64,000 bases of DNA from Acinetobacter sp. C32I (GCF_023702715.1 NZ_CP098480.1:1922001-1986000), one strand, 5' to 3'. Positions 26,303 through 35,486 are shown, numbered from the stretch's first letter. Translations and numbers: made by a program. The notes: generated by a model from the letters alone, not told the origin.

Positions 26303-27082
26303 CTATACCAACTGGCAACTGACAGAACCTAAACGGCCAATATAGGCAGTCACGCTATCACCTGCTTTGACATTGACCATTGGTCCTAGCGCACCAGATA
26401 AAATGACCTCACCAGCTTTTAAACCAATCCCTTTTTCACACATGGTACGAGCCAACCACCAAGCAGCTTTTAATGGATGACCTAAACACGCGGCTCCATT
26501 ACCTTTTGATGCCACAACTTTATTGTGTTCAAGTTCCATTTTTACTTTTGCTAGATTTAAGCTGCCTATTTCGATTGGCTGATTTCCTAAAACGAACAAA
26601 CCACAAGATGCGTTATCGGCTACCGTATCTTCCAGCGTGATTTTCCAGTTACGAATCGCGCTATCGACAATCTCTAAAGCGGGTAAAGCATAGGCCAATG
26701 TAGAAATGAACTCACCCCACGATGGTATTGGGCCAACAAGATCACGCCCAAGAATAAAAGCAATCTCTGCCTCAATTTTAGGTTGCATAAGTTGGCTGAC
26801 AGGAACGGTGTCACCATCTAGGTATTCCATATCATCGAATAAAATCCCGAAATCAGGCTGATCCACACCAAGCTGTTGTTGCACTGCTTTTGAGGTTAAA
26901 CCTACTTTCTTCCCGATAATTCTTGAACCTTGGCTCAGCTTATATTCCGTATTAATTTGTGCCACTGTATAAGCTTCATCCAATCCAGAGACTTGATAAC
27001 TCTGAGTAATTGCGGCAATTGTTTGACCAGATTCGCGCGCTTGTCTGAGGGCTTCTGCTGCTGCATGTAAATGTATACTCAT
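26303..27082 (-). CDS. mhpD: 2-hydroxypenta-2,4-dienoate hydratase
   Basis: A 259-residue hydratase of the FAH-like MhpD/DmpE family: GKKVGLTS near residue 58, PKIEAEIAFILGRDL with metal ligands near 102, and DNASCGLFVLG. It adds water to 2-hydroxydienoate to make 4-hydroxy-2-oxo acid for the aldolase. It overlaps the hydroxylase stop by ATGA, so the two are coupled. Length is normal. Confidence 0.9.
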   Translation of the reverse strand: MSIHLHAAAEALRQARESGQTIAAITQSYQVSGLDEAYTVAQINTEYKLSQGSRIIGKKVGLTSKAVQQQLGVDQPDFGILFDDMEYLDGDTVPVSQLMQPKIEAEIAFILGRDLVGPIPSWGEFISTLAYALPALEIVDSAIRNWKITLEDTVADNASCGLFVLGNQPIEIGSLNLAKVKMELEHNKVVASKGNGAACLGHPLKAAWWLARTMCEKGIGLKAGEVILSGALGPMVNVKAGDSVTAYIGRLGSVSCQLV

Positions 27083-28815
27083 GCGCTCACCTCATTGTAA
27101 TGCGTGGTTCTCTGACCAAGTTCTAATTGCTTTTGTAACTGTTGAATGACTGCATTGATTTCCACGTGTCTGGAAACGGCAAAGGTAAATCGATCAGGTC
27201 GTAATAAAGCAACAGGTTTATCTTGCCCACTCTTTATTAACCAGTTCACCATATTGCCCTCGATATCTTCTACTTCCAATACATCAGGGTTCAAGTTCCG
27301 TGCGGTATGTGCTTGTGGGCGTTCAGCATACGGATAAAGCGTAATAAACTGACACCCCAACTGTTTTAGAAACTGCTTAAATGTTTCAGACATGCCTTGT
27401 GTTGGGTCTACACTTAATCCAATTAAGGCATAGCCATTACCTAGCAAGGAATCTAGTAAAGTTTGTTTGCCATCAAAGCCTCTGACTATAGGCTGTGGTG
27501 CAAGACTACCTTCTGGGCTTGAACGATGCTGACGCGCTAAGCCAAAATACTGACCTTTCGTGTAAACAGGTTTTGGTTTAAAACCACCTTCCTGTCCCCA
27601 CTCTTTGAGTTTAGGAGTTGCAAGAACCCCTTTAATCAAGCCATCACGAATTTTTCCAACCACCGGATTGGTCATTGAAACAAGGTCTTTTAATAAGACT
27701 GAACCCTGAATCATTGCTTTGGCATGATCATGACGCTCACTTTCATAGCTATCTAATAATTTGTCTCCAGCTTGTCCATTTAGGACTGCACTGAGTTTCC
27801 AACCTAAATTACCTGCATCACGGATACCTGAACTTGCGCCTTGCCCCATAAATTGTGGAGTCATGTGGGCAGCATCACCTGCTAGAAGCACACGCTTGTC
27901 TCGCCACTGATTGGCAACCAAGGCATTGAAGGTATAGACCAGCTTACGTTTTACTTCAAAGTCATCAGGATTTACGAATTTGGATAACAACATACGTACT
28001 GTTTCAGGTTGTTCCATATATTCTTTGGTTTGACCTTTTTTCAACATAAACTCAAAGCGATGGAATCCATCTGGCTGTACACAACTCACTACTGGTAGAT
28101 CTGGATCAACTACAAAATTAAAATACGGTAGATGACGTAAGCCTTTATTTCGGTCTTTCTGTTTTAGATCCACAACCAGCCATGGCTCTGGGAAGTTTTT
28201 CCCTGACATTTCAATACCAAGTTTGGAACGAACAGTACTACGCCCACCATCAGCGCCGACCAAATAACGTGCGATAACTTGTTGGACGTCACTATCCCCC
28301 TGTACTTCAGTTTTAACATCAGTCTCATCACTAAAACGATAGACTTGTGTTGCCTGATGGATCACAGTCACACTGTCTGCATCTTGACTAAAATTAATCA
28401 GCTCTCGTCCACGCAAAATTTGAACATTTGGATATTTGGCTAAAGCATTGGTTAAAGAAGTTTCCAAATAAGGCTGATAATAGAAATTCACCACCGACCA
28501 CCCGAATGGGCGTTTGAGCGGCTTGTATTGTGCAATCACGGTTCCATCTGGACGAACCAGTTGTACAGGCGTATCCAAGAGCATATCTTTTTGCAGTTCT
28601 TCCGCCATATCAATCGACTGAAAAATACGCATGCATTCATCATCGGTATACACAGCACGAGCATTGCCATAAAACACAGGTTCACGTTCCAACACCAATA
28701 CTTGGTGTCCTCGTTTGCCTAAAATATGAGCCAACACCAATCCAGTTGGTCCTAGACCTGCAATAACCACATCTACATTTTGTGATGTCGTTTTTTTAAT
28801 TTTCTGACCTGTCAT
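27079..28815 (-). CDS. mhpA: MhpA-like FAD-dependent aromatic hydroxylase
   Basis: A 578-residue class A flavoprotein monooxygenase: GLGPTGLVLAHILGKRGH (FAD dinucleotide fold), VGADGGRSTVRSKLG (DG motif) and LLAGDAAHMTPQFMGQG (GD motif), followed by a thioredoxin-like C-terminal domain. It should ortho-hydroxylate a phenol to a catechol, as MhpA (3-hydroxyphenylpropionate) or HbpA (2-hydroxybiphenyl) do. The FadL porin and acyltransferase suggest a more hydrophobic phenol. The family is clear; the symbol reflects family, not proven substrate. Confidence 0.87.
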   Translation of the reverse strand: MTGQKIKKTTSQNVDVVIAGLGPTGLVLAHILGKRGHQVLVLEREPVFYGNARAVYTDDECMRIFQSIDMAEELQKDMLLDTPVQLVRPDGTVIAQYKPLKRPFGWSVVNFYYQPYLETSLTNALAKYPNVQILRGRELINFSQDADSVTVIHQATQVYRFSDETDVKTEVQGDSDVQQVIARYLVGADGGRSTVRSKLGIEMSGKNFPEPWLVVDLKQKDRNKGLRHLPYFNFVVDPDLPVVSCVQPDGFHRFEFMLKKGQTKEYMEQPETVRMLLSKFVNPDDFEVKRKLVYTFNALVANQWRDKRVLLAGDAAHMTPQFMGQGASSGIRDAGNLGWKLSAVLNGQAGDKLLDSYESERHDHAKAMIQGSVLLKDLVSMTNPVVGKIRDGLIKGVLATPKLKEWGQEGGFKPKPVYTKGQYFGLARQHRSSPEGSLAPQPIVRGFDGKQTLLDSLLGNGYALIGLSVDPTQGMSETFKQFLKQLGCQFITLYPYAERPQAHTARNLNPDVLEVEDIEGNMVNWLIKSGQDKPVALLRPDRFTFAVSRHVEINAVIQQLQKQLELGQRTTHYNEVSA

Positions 28816-28832
28816 GTTTAGAACCTCTAAAA

Positions 28833-29837
28833 CTAGATGGGTGAATATTCAGGATGAATCACTGTTGAGATTCCCTGTTTCAAATTATTTAAATTGGTTG
28901 AAAGCATATAGAGCTTGCCTGGATTCTCGGGCTTGTGTCCCCAAGAACTGATTGCAAAATACTTGGTCGGTTTCCATGTGCTTTCATCTACCACCAATGG
29001 TGCCCATCCAAACTCAATTTCAAAACCTGATGGACTAATCACATAAAATGACAATTCCTTGTCATTTGGATGCTGCCCAATCTCATGCGCCATTTCATAA
29101 CCAAGCTGCTTACATCGTTGAAAGGCATTGGATAAGTCATCTAAAGAAGCACCTTGTAGATTCATGTGTTGCACTTTAGTGCGAATTGGATCTAGAGCGA
29201 CTTCTCTGGTCGTAGCGATCGCAACTGAATGATGACGTTCATTTAGACGTAAGAAAGTTACATCTAGTGTTACACCACTAATGACTTGCTCAATCTGGTC
29301 ACTCAGTCTTGCATCAAAGATTTCCTGCCAAAACCGCTGCATCTTCAAAGGCTTTCGTGAGGTAATTGCCACATGTCCCATTCCTGCATCACCAGTCACA
29401 AAGCTTGAGGTCAACATATTTAAGGGTTCATCACTCAAGTTGGCCTCAACAAACAGCTCGATATGCTGTTTTTTAGGTCCCATGATGCGCCAGAATTGCT
29501 TTACTCCTCTTTGCTCAGCCTCAGCCTGCGTACTTTTCTCAACGGCAATATCACGTTCAGCCAAGCGACCAAGAATAATGTCTAGCGTTTTTTGATCTTT
29601 AACCTGCCAACCTAGTGCGACAAAATCTTCTGACTTTCCTTTTTGCACTATCAGGCGTTTGGCATGATGATCCATACGAAAGCTAAGTTCATTCATGGAC
29701 TGTTCTTCATCGTTAAAGTGCAGCCCTAAACCCTGTTGCAGGAACTCTTTCCACTGTTTAAGTTTGTTTGATTCAATCACTGCATAAGCCATACGGACTA
29801 AACCAAAAACATCCTGATCTATTGTGGTGCTATTCAT
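28833..29837 (-). CDS. Type I extradiol ring-cleavage dioxygenase
   Basis: A 334-residue two-domain VOC protein. The C-terminal domain carries the 2-His-1-Glu iron site: His in GMGHVAI, His in VQHMNL and Glu in FEIEFGW, plus the second-shell HHS and a C-terminal Tyr/Pro region. It opens a substituted catechol next to a hydroxyl (meta-cleavage). This is the BphC/HsaC type, not the LigB-type MhpB of the E. coli mhp operon, so the operon is mosaic relative to mhp. Sits between hydroxylase and C-C hydrolase genes. Confidence 0.9.
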   Translation of the reverse strand: MNSTTIDQDVFGLVRMAYAVIESNKLKQWKEFLQQGLGLHFNDEEQSMNELSFRMDHHAKRLIVQKGKSEDFVALGWQVKDQKTLDIILGRLAERDIAVEKSTQAEAEQRGVKQFWRIMGPKKQHIELFVEANLSDEPLNMLTSSFVTGDAGMGHVAITSRKPLKMQRFWQEIFDARLSDQIEQVISGVTLDVTFLRLNERHHSVAIATTREVALDPIRTKVQHMNLQGASLDDLSNAFQRCKQLGYEMAHEIGQHPNDKELSFYVISPSGFEIEFGWAPLVVDESTWKPTKYFAISSWGHKPENPGKLYMLSTNLNNLKQGISTVIHPEYSPI

Positions 29838-29849
29838 ATGCTCACCTTT

Positions 29850-30710
29850 TCAAACGATGGCTTGTCTAGCAAAGAAATCTAGACTGAGTTGATTAAATTC
29901 ATCCGCTCTTTCCCACTGCACCCAATGCCCTGTGTTGGCAAATAAATAAACATCACAATTCGGCATGATTTTCTGCAAGGTCAGTGCACCACTCGGACGG
30001 TTCACTAAATCATTCGCACCCCAAACCACCAAGGTTGGAACTTTACATTTTTTGAGTCGTGAATCACGGGTGAAGTCCATGCGAATAGCACCTTTCAATC
30101 CTGTAGGTCGTCTTAATGGCGGTGCTGCAACCACGTCTGGATCAATACTGGCTTGGAAGCGTTCACGGATGACACTTTCAGGCACCTGACTGCCATCAAA
30201 GACCAAGTATTCACGGATAAAGGTTCTGAGCTTATCCATACTCGGTCCTTTGCCACCGTAGTAATTTAATAAGCAGTTCAAACCTTTAGTCGGTAGACCT
30301 TTGGTGGTATTAATTCCGCCTGGCCCCATAAGAATCAAGCTTGCAACTCGCTCTGGATGTTCTAGTGCCATGCGTAAGCCACATGCACCACCAAGAGAAT
30401 TGCCAATAATATGGACTTGCTTGATTTTTAATTGATCCAATAAGCCCAACATTGCATCTGCTAAATCTCCAAACGGATCATCACGATTCACTCCCTTTGA
30501 AGACTGCCCATAACCCTGCATATCTGGGATGAGAACGCGATATTTTTCTGCCAATGCGTCAATATTCTTGGAGTAGTTAGATAGCCCTGAAGCACCTGGA
30601 CCACCACCATGCAACATAAGAATCGGGAAACCTTCACCCTGTTCACTTAAGAAAATCTGTCTCTGACCAAATTTCACCACTTGGGATGTCAATGTATGAG
30701 TGTTCGTCAT
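29850..30710 (-). CDS. mhpC: Meta-cleavage product C-C hydrolase (alpha/beta)
   Basis: About 286 residues: oxyanion segment MLHGGGPGASGLSNY, nucleophile in GNSLGGACG, Asp in WGANDLVN and His in NTGHWVQWE, the full MhpC/BphD set. It hydrolyses the ring-opened product to a 2-hydroxydienoate and a carboxylic acid. ATG 30710 has GAGAAAG upstream. First gene of the long minus-strand operon running to the acyltransferase, with a perfect TTGAACA-N4-TGTTCAA operator 33 bp and more upstream. Confidence 0.91.
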   Translation of the reverse strand: MTNTHTLTSQVVKFGQRQIFLSEQGEGFPILMLHGGGPGASGLSNYSKNIDALAEKYRVLIPDMQGYGQSSKGVNRDDPFGDLADAMLGLLDQLKIKQVHIIGNSLGGACGLRMALEHPERVASLILMGPGGINTTKGLPTKGLNCLLNYYGGKGPSMDKLRTFIREYLVFDGSQVPESVIRERFQASIDPDVVAAPPLRRPTGLKGAIRMDFTRDSRLKKCKVPTLVVWGANDLVNRPSGALTLQKIMPNCDVYLFANTGHWVQWERADEFNQLSLDFFARQAIV

Positions 30711-30740
30711 TTTTTCTTTCTCAAATACTTTATACAATCA

Positions 30741-30780
30741 ATTTGAACACAACTGTTCAAATTAATCAATATTTGTTCAT
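30741..30780. promoter_or_regulatory. Best-conserved operator of the island regulon
   Basis: ATTTGAACA-CAAC-TGTTCAAAT (30741-30762) is a perfect 22-bp palindrome. A second box, TAATCAA-TATT-TGTTCAT, starts 20 bp after the TTGAACA start at 30743. It lies at the promoter of the meta-cleavage operon and in the gap to the divergent fadL-like gene. Confidence 0.65.
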
Positions 30781-30877
30781 TTAATTAAAATCTATATATT
30801 TCAGTCAGATATAATTTTTATAAAAAATTATTCGTTAAAAACCCTAAAAAATATAATTTTTACATAGTAATTGCTTT

Positions 30878-30895
30878 TTGAACACATTTGTTTAA
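30878..30895. promoter_or_regulatory. Operator before the FadL-type gene
   Basis: TTGAACA-CATT-TGTTTAA: 13 of 14 arm bases match the palindrome. It is 36-53 bp upstream of the GTG start at 30931, overlapping where the promoter should be. Confidence 0.55.
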
Positions 30896-30930
30896 TATTT
30901 TATATTCATGTAAATTTTAAGGATACTGTT

Positions 30931-32217
30931 GTGATCGGACCACTTAAATCAAAATTCATATTTCTTATTGCTTTAAGCCCTGTTTCTTTAACTTACGCAT
31001 CTGGTGTTTTTGTCGATACTCAGACTGCCGCTGGCGTTGGCTATGCTTTTGCCGGTTCATCAGCGCTTGCACAAAATGCGAGTGTGGTCGCCTATAACCC
31101 AGCTGCGATGATGGGTTTAAGTTCAGGCCATTACTTATCAGGTTCAGCATCATATGTTGATGCACAAACGGATTTTAAAGGGGATAAAAACACATCAATT
31201 TCACCCATCGTTCCAACTGGGAGTGTAGAAGCCAGTATTGAACGAAAATTTGCCGTGCCTAGTGCTCAATATGTGTATCGAAGTGAGCAACCTTTTGCTG
31301 TGGGGATGAGTGTGTCTCCGTTATACGGAAACAAAGGAGAATGGAACGAAGATTTTGTTGGGCGATATCAAGGTCTTAAAACTGAAGTCACTGGGGTGAA
31401 TATCAATACCTCATTGGCGTTTGAGATCAATCCTCAACTTATGATTGGTTTGGGGCTAAATTATCTTGATTTTGATGCTACGCTCACCAGAAAAGCGGCA
31501 CCGTTGATCAATACGAATCCACCTCTTTACTTAGGTGATGCTCAAGGTGAATTGAAAGGAGATGGAGATGGCTGGGCTGGAAATATAGGGATATTCTTAC
31601 GGCCAACGGATAAGTTAGATATTGGTTTGACTTATCGTTCTGAAACAAGTTTAAAACTGGATGGTTCTCTGACCGTCACAACACCAGCTGCAAAATTGGT
31701 TAATCCAGCGACCGTCGAGATTAAAATGCCACAAAGTGCGAGCTTGGCAGGCGCCTATCGTTTTACGCCACAATGGACTGCGCTTGCAGAACTCACTTGG
31801 TATGATTGGTCTGTTCTTCCTGCTTTTAGTGCAGTAAATCCTAACAATAATGCTGTCGTATACGAGGAGCAACTCAACTTTAAAGATGGTTTAAGATCAA
31901 GTATCGGTGCTCTCTATCAAATTACTCCATCAACACAACTCCGATTCGGTATGGCTTATGATCAATCTGTGGTTGAGTCATCCTCTGACCGAACGGTCCG
32001 ATTTCCAGATACCGATAGAATCTGGATTTCTTTAGGTGCAGGTTTTCAAGTAAATAAAAACCTAAGTATGGATGTTGGCTACTCACATATTTTTGCAAAT
32101 GAAGCAACAATTGAAAGTCCAACTGTTGTAGCAGGTAAACCAACGATGCAAACACTCAATGGTTCTTTTGACACTGACGCAGATATTTTTTCACTTCAGT
32201 TAAATTATAAATTTTAA
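30931..32217 (+). CDS. FadL/OmpP1/TodX-type outer-membrane transporter
   Basis: About 428 residues. GTG start at 30931 with AAGGA 7 bases upstream gives a clean signal peptide (PLKSKFIFLIALSPVSLTYAS) then the mature N-terminus GVFVDTQTAAGVGYAFAGSSALAQNASVV with NPAAM, the FadL hatch region. The remainder is a 14-strand barrel pattern ending LNYKF. It brings hydrophobic molecules through the outer membrane and probably takes up the substrate of the divergent meta-cleavage operon. An upstream ATG at 30871 would spoil the signal peptide. Confidence 0.88.
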   Translation: MIGPLKSKFIFLIALSPVSLTYASGVFVDTQTAAGVGYAFAGSSALAQNASVVAYNPAAMMGLSSGHYLSGSASYVDAQTDFKGDKNTSISPIVPTGSVEASIERKFAVPSAQYVYRSEQPFAVGMSVSPLYGNKGEWNEDFVGRYQGLKTEVTGVNINTSLAFEINPQLMIGLGLNYLDFDATLTRKAAPLINTNPPLYLGDAQGELKGDGDGWAGNIGIFLRPTDKLDIGLTYRSETSLKLDGSLTVTTPAAKLVNPATVEIKMPQSASLAGAYRFTPQWTALAELTWYDWSVLPAFSAVNPNNNAVVYEEQLNFKDGLRSSIGALYQITPSTQLRFGMAYDQSVVESSSDRTVRFPDTDRIWISLGAGFQVNKNLSMDVGYSHIFANEATIESPTVVAGKPTMQTLNGSFDTDADIFSLQLNYKF

Positions 32218-32224
32218 TCACATA

Positions 32225-32261
32225 GCCCAAGTCGACATCATAAGATCATGTTGGCTTGGGC
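32225..32261. terminator. Hairpin between converging fadL and DUF2147 genes
   Basis: GCCCAAG pairs with CTTGGGC, with an inner ACAT/ATGT pairing. It lies in the short gap between converging genes. No long T run, so its strength as a terminator is uncertain. Confidence 0.45.
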
Positions 32262-32270
32262 CATCAAATT

Positions 32271-32735
32271 TTAGTCCACTTTCATCCAAACCTGACTTCG
32301 TCCTAAGGCTGAAGTACCAATATATCCTCGTAAAATCATTCTTGTAGCATTGGCATTGATTTTAATTTTACCTTTATAAATATTACCACTCATCGGATCA
32401 ATGACATGACCATCATGGTACTCATCTGGTCTATTCATATTTTTTTTGAATCCATACAGAATCTTCATTCCTTTCAGAGGCGTATCTTTTAGATCACCTT
32501 TACAGCGAAAACATTTATCCGTAAATGCTGTACTGTGACCAGGCAACGGATATATCTCCTCAATTCTTCCTTCGTATTGCCCTTCATTGATTTTATAAAT
32601 ATTCACCTTTGCCCTTGCGTAACCACTTTTATCATCAATCGCCTTCCACATCCCCGTAATATCTTGAGCCCATGTATTTGCTATAAAAATATTGAATAGA
32701 AAAATTTGGATAAAAATAGTCCCTATTGACTTCAT
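32271..32735 (-). CDS. DUF2147 secreted protein
   Basis: A 154-residue protein with a signal peptide (residues 1-23, ending NTWA) and the DUF2147 pattern: GMWKAIDDKSGYARAKVNIYK, a CFRC Cys pair near residue 75, GHVIDPMSGNIYKGKI and RGYIGTSALGRSQVW. A small periplasmic beta-barrel-like domain of unknown role. A second member lies at 34992. The two flank the cytosolic amidohydrolase and FAH genes. Operator-like sequences are upstream. Confidence 0.85.
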   Translation of the reverse strand: MKSIGTIFIQIFLFNIFIANTWAQDITGMWKAIDDKSGYARAKVNIYKINEGQYEGRIEEIYPLPGHSTAFTDKCFRCKGDLKDTPLKGMKILYGFKKNMNRPDEYHDGHVIDPMSGNIYKGKIKINANATRMILRGYIGTSALGRSQVWMKVD

Positions 32736-32812
32736 AAACGTTTTCCCCCACTCGTTAAAATTATCTTTTCAAAAAACTAAATGTATTCGCAATTAAAACA
32801 ATACAAAAAATA

Positions 32813-32850
32813 TTAAACACTATTGTTCAATTTTAATCACTATTGATCTA
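32813..32850. promoter_or_regulatory. Tandem operator between DUF2147 and amidohydrolase genes
   Basis: TTAAACA-CTAT-TGTTCAA (32813-32830) followed 20 bp on by TTAATCA-CTAT-TGATCTA (32833-32850). Same layout as at 20355. It serves the divergent pair 32735 (minus) and 32925 (plus). Confidence 0.6.
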
Positions 32851-32924
32851 ATATAAGCATATTGATATTTTGTTGTCTAGAAATACTAGCAACTAAAAAC
32901 TAACAGCTCGGCTGAGGATCAGAT

Positions 32925-34004
32925 ATGACAAATACAATATTTCAGCAAGGAAGAATTGATGTGCATCATCACATTGTTCCTCCAGTTTTTAGAGAGGCCA
33001 TGCTGAATAAAGGCATCGACAAAGTCGCGGGTGCGCCCTTGCCTGTCTGGACACCATCACAATCGATTGACATTATGGATCAGATTGGCACTGATACAGC
33101 TCTCGTCTCTCTGTCTGCTCCCGGTGTCTATTTTGGTGAGGTACAAGAAGCATGTCGCTTGGCTCGTCAATGCAATGAATATACGGCTGAAATGCGTCAA
33201 AACTTTCCAAACCGGTTTGGATTCTTTGCCGTTCTTCCAATGCCATTGACTCAAGAAGCTTGTGCAGAAGCGATATATGCATTAGAAGTCCTGAAAGCGG
33301 ATGGCATTGTCTTATTGGGAAGTACTAATGGTATTTTTCTTGGTGACAGTCGCTTTGAAGAACTCATGTTTGAACTCAACAAACGTAAAGCGATTGTTTT
33401 TATTCATCCCAATCTGCATGAGACCAGTGAAAATCTAGGATTGACTACGCCTGGATTTATTCTAGAATTTTTACCTGATACCACACGCGCAGCAGTTAAT
33501 TTAATTACTTCTGGCGTGATGGAACGCTATCCAGATATCCAGTTTATTCTCGCGCATGCAGGCGGTTTTCTACCTTATATTGCATGGCGAGTCTCGTTAG
33601 GCAACCTAATGACTGAAATGAATAAAAATGCTCCTCAAGGCATCATGACCTACATCAAGCGTTTTTATTTTGATACTGCTTTATCACCATCTCCTTATGC
33701 TATGTCAGCTTTAAAAGAGCTTGTTGGCACAGAAAGAATTTTATTTGGCAGTGATTTTCCATTTGCACCTGCACCGGCCTCCCATATGCAAGTACAGTCT
33801 CTTGGAGAACTAAGCATTTTTAATGAAACCGACCACTATAAAATTCAAAGAGGCAATGCGTTAAGCCTATTTCCTCAATACCAAAAAGCCAATGAAGAAG
33901 TCAGTCCACGCCCAATTTATCAACAAGAATCTTTCGGCAATAAATTTAAACGGTGGATGACTCAGCCGATTATCGCTATCGCAGAAAAGAAACGCTCAAA
34001 ATAA
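32925..34004 (+). CDS. Cytosolic amidohydrolase (ACMSD-like, PF04909)
   Basis: A 359-residue amidohydrolase-2 protein: IDVHHHIVPP, IHPN mid-protein, LAHAGGFLPY and GSDFPFAPAP supply the metal site. It shares long stretches with the Tat-exported enzyme at 19059 (YFDTALSPSPYAM versus YYDTALSPAPSAM) but has no signal. Members decarboxylate or hydrolyse aromatic-acid derivatives. Starts an operon with the FAH and DUF2147 genes under a tandem operator. Confidence 0.86.
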   Translation: MTNTIFQQGRIDVHHHIVPPVFREAMLNKGIDKVAGAPLPVWTPSQSIDIMDQIGTDTALVSLSAPGVYFGEVQEACRLARQCNEYTAEMRQNFPNRFGFFAVLPMPLTQEACAEAIYALEVLKADGIVLLGSTNGIFLGDSRFEELMFELNKRKAIVFIHPNLHETSENLGLTTPGFILEFLPDTTRAAVNLITSGVMERYPDIQFILAHAGGFLPYIAWRVSLGNLMTEMNKNAPQGIMTYIKRFYFDTALSPSPYAMSALKELVGTERILFGSDFPFAPAPASHMQVQSLGELSIFNETDHYKIQRGNALSLFPQYQKANEEVSPRPIYQQESFGNKFKRWMTQPIIAIAEKKRSK

Positions 34005-34020
34005 AATTGGGATATTTGTT

Positions 34021-34974
34021 ATGGCTTTACATATAGTTCATTTTATTGATACCCAACAAAAAAAACGTTGGGGACTCCTTGAGGAAGACCAAATTACTTC
34101 CTTTCAGTATGACTTTGCAAGCACCCAAGAAATCATTGAATATGGCATTCTAGAACTGGAAAAATTGGCAACAGAGAGTAAAGAAAAATACTTACTCAAT
34201 GAGATAGAGCTACTGAGTCCAATCACAAATCCATCGCAAATATTATGTCAAGGGGCAAATTACCGCCAGCATATGCTTGATTCGGGAATTAATCCTGATA
34301 CCCAGTCATTTAATATGTTTTTTACCAAATCATTGGCCTCACTTCATGGTCCAAATGGATGGATTGAAAAACCAAACCATGTTGATTTATTAGACTATGA
34401 AATTGAATTAACACTAGTCCTAGGGAAAAAAACGCAAGGCAGTGTCACCGTCACCACAGATAACTTACATGAATATATTGCAGGTATATGTATTGGCAAT
34501 GATGTTTCCGCGCGTGACATACAGATTCCACAAATGCAATTTTATAAGGGAAAAAGCTATCGTACTTTCTGTCCGCTAGGTCCTGTATTGTGTTTATTGA
34601 ATAAAGTAGAAATGCATTATCTAAACAAGTTACAACTTATCCTGAAAGTAAATGGTGAAGTCCGTCAGCAAGATTCAACCGCAAATCTGGTGTTTAAGCC
34701 CGCTGAGACACTGACTGAATTCTCTCAGATTACCAACTTTGAAGTGGGTGATGTACTCATGACGGGTACGCCATCAGGCTGTGCACTTGGATTGCCATCG
34801 ACAACCCTAATAAAAATGACGGCACTTTTACCTGAGAAGCTCAAATGGCAATTGTTTAACAAAAGCCAGTCCCGACGCTCCCAATATCTAAAAATTGGTG
34901 ATCAGATTGAATCTCATATTTTTAGTAGTGATGGCAAAATCAATTTAGGCTATCAAAAACATACTGTTTGTTAA
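34021..34974 (+). CDS. Fumarylacetoacetate hydrolase family protein
   Basis: A 317-residue protein with the FAH C-terminal fold: a DYEIELTLVLGKK metal-ligand strand near residue 122, GICIGNDVSARDIQ near 160, KSYRTFCPLGPVL, and VLMTGTPSG near 247. The family covers C-C hydrolases, decarboxylases and hydratases acting on beta-diketo or oxalocrotonate-like acids. It follows the amidohydrolase by 16 bases, so it probably acts on that enzyme's product. Confidence 0.86.
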   Translation: MALHIVHFIDTQQKKRWGLLEEDQITSFQYDFASTQEIIEYGILELEKLATESKEKYLLNEIELLSPITNPSQILCQGANYRQHMLDSGINPDTQSFNMFFTKSLASLHGPNGWIEKPNHVDLLDYEIELTLVLGKKTQGSVTVTTDNLHEYIAGICIGNDVSARDIQIPQMQFYKGKSYRTFCPLGPVLCLLNKVEMHYLNKLQLILKVNGEVRQQDSTANLVFKPAETLTEFSQITNFEVGDVLMTGTPSGCALGLPSTTLIKMTALLPEKLKWQLFNKSQSRRSQYLKIGDQIESHIFSSDGKINLGYQKHTVC

Positions 34975-34991
34975 GTAGAGAATCCATTGTT

Positions 34992-35429
34992 ATGAAAAAA
35001 TATTTGCTTTTATGTTTATTTGCAGCCCATCCTGTTCAGTCATACGCATCTGACCAGCTCAATGGTACTGTATGGAAAACAATTGATGATGAAACCAATC
35101 AACCAAGGGCTCTTGTAAGATTTAATGAAGATAAAAATGGTGCTTTATCAGCGACTATCGAAAAAATTCTGGTTCCAAGTGAAGCGAATAAATGTAGCAA
35201 ATGCGAAGGAGCCTACCAAAACAAATCATTAGTTGGTCTGACGATCGTTAAAAATTTAAAAAGTTCAGGTGAAAACAAATATACGAATGGATCAATCTTA
35301 GATCCTAAGACAGGTAAAACCTATAGCTTTAATGCTACCTTATCTCCTGATGGTAAGAAGTTTAGTGGTCGTGGTTACATCGGTATTTCTGCACTTGGTA
35401 GAAGTCAGACCTGGTATAAAGTTAAATAA
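34992..35429 (+). CDS. DUF2147 secreted protein, second copy
   Basis: A 145-residue protein: signal peptide MKKYLLLCLFAAHPVQSYAS, then GTVWKTIDDETNQPRALVRF, a CSKC pair, GSILDPKTGKTYSF and RGYIGISALGRSQTWYKV. Clearly related to 32271-32735. ATG 34992 chosen for the signal peptide. Last gene of the amidohydrolase/FAH operon, followed by a strong terminator. Confidence 0.85.
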   Translation: MKKYLLLCLFAAHPVQSYASDQLNGTVWKTIDDETNQPRALVRFNEDKNGALSATIEKILVPSEANKCSKCEGAYQNKSLVGLTIVKNLKSSGENKYTNGSILDPKTGKTYSFNATLSPDGKKFSGRGYIGISALGRSQTWYKVK

Positions 35430-35453
35430 TTTTAAAAAATCAAAGTTTTATTA

Positions 35454-35486
35454 TTTTTGGATTAAATATGTTGTTTAATCCAAAAA
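35454..35486. terminator. Strong hairpin after the DUF2147 gene
   Basis: Perfect 13-base arms, TTTTTGGATTAAA and TTTAATCCAAAAA, around a 7-base loop, 25 bases after the stop. No T run follows, though the arms themselves end in A/T runs. Confidence 0.65.
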
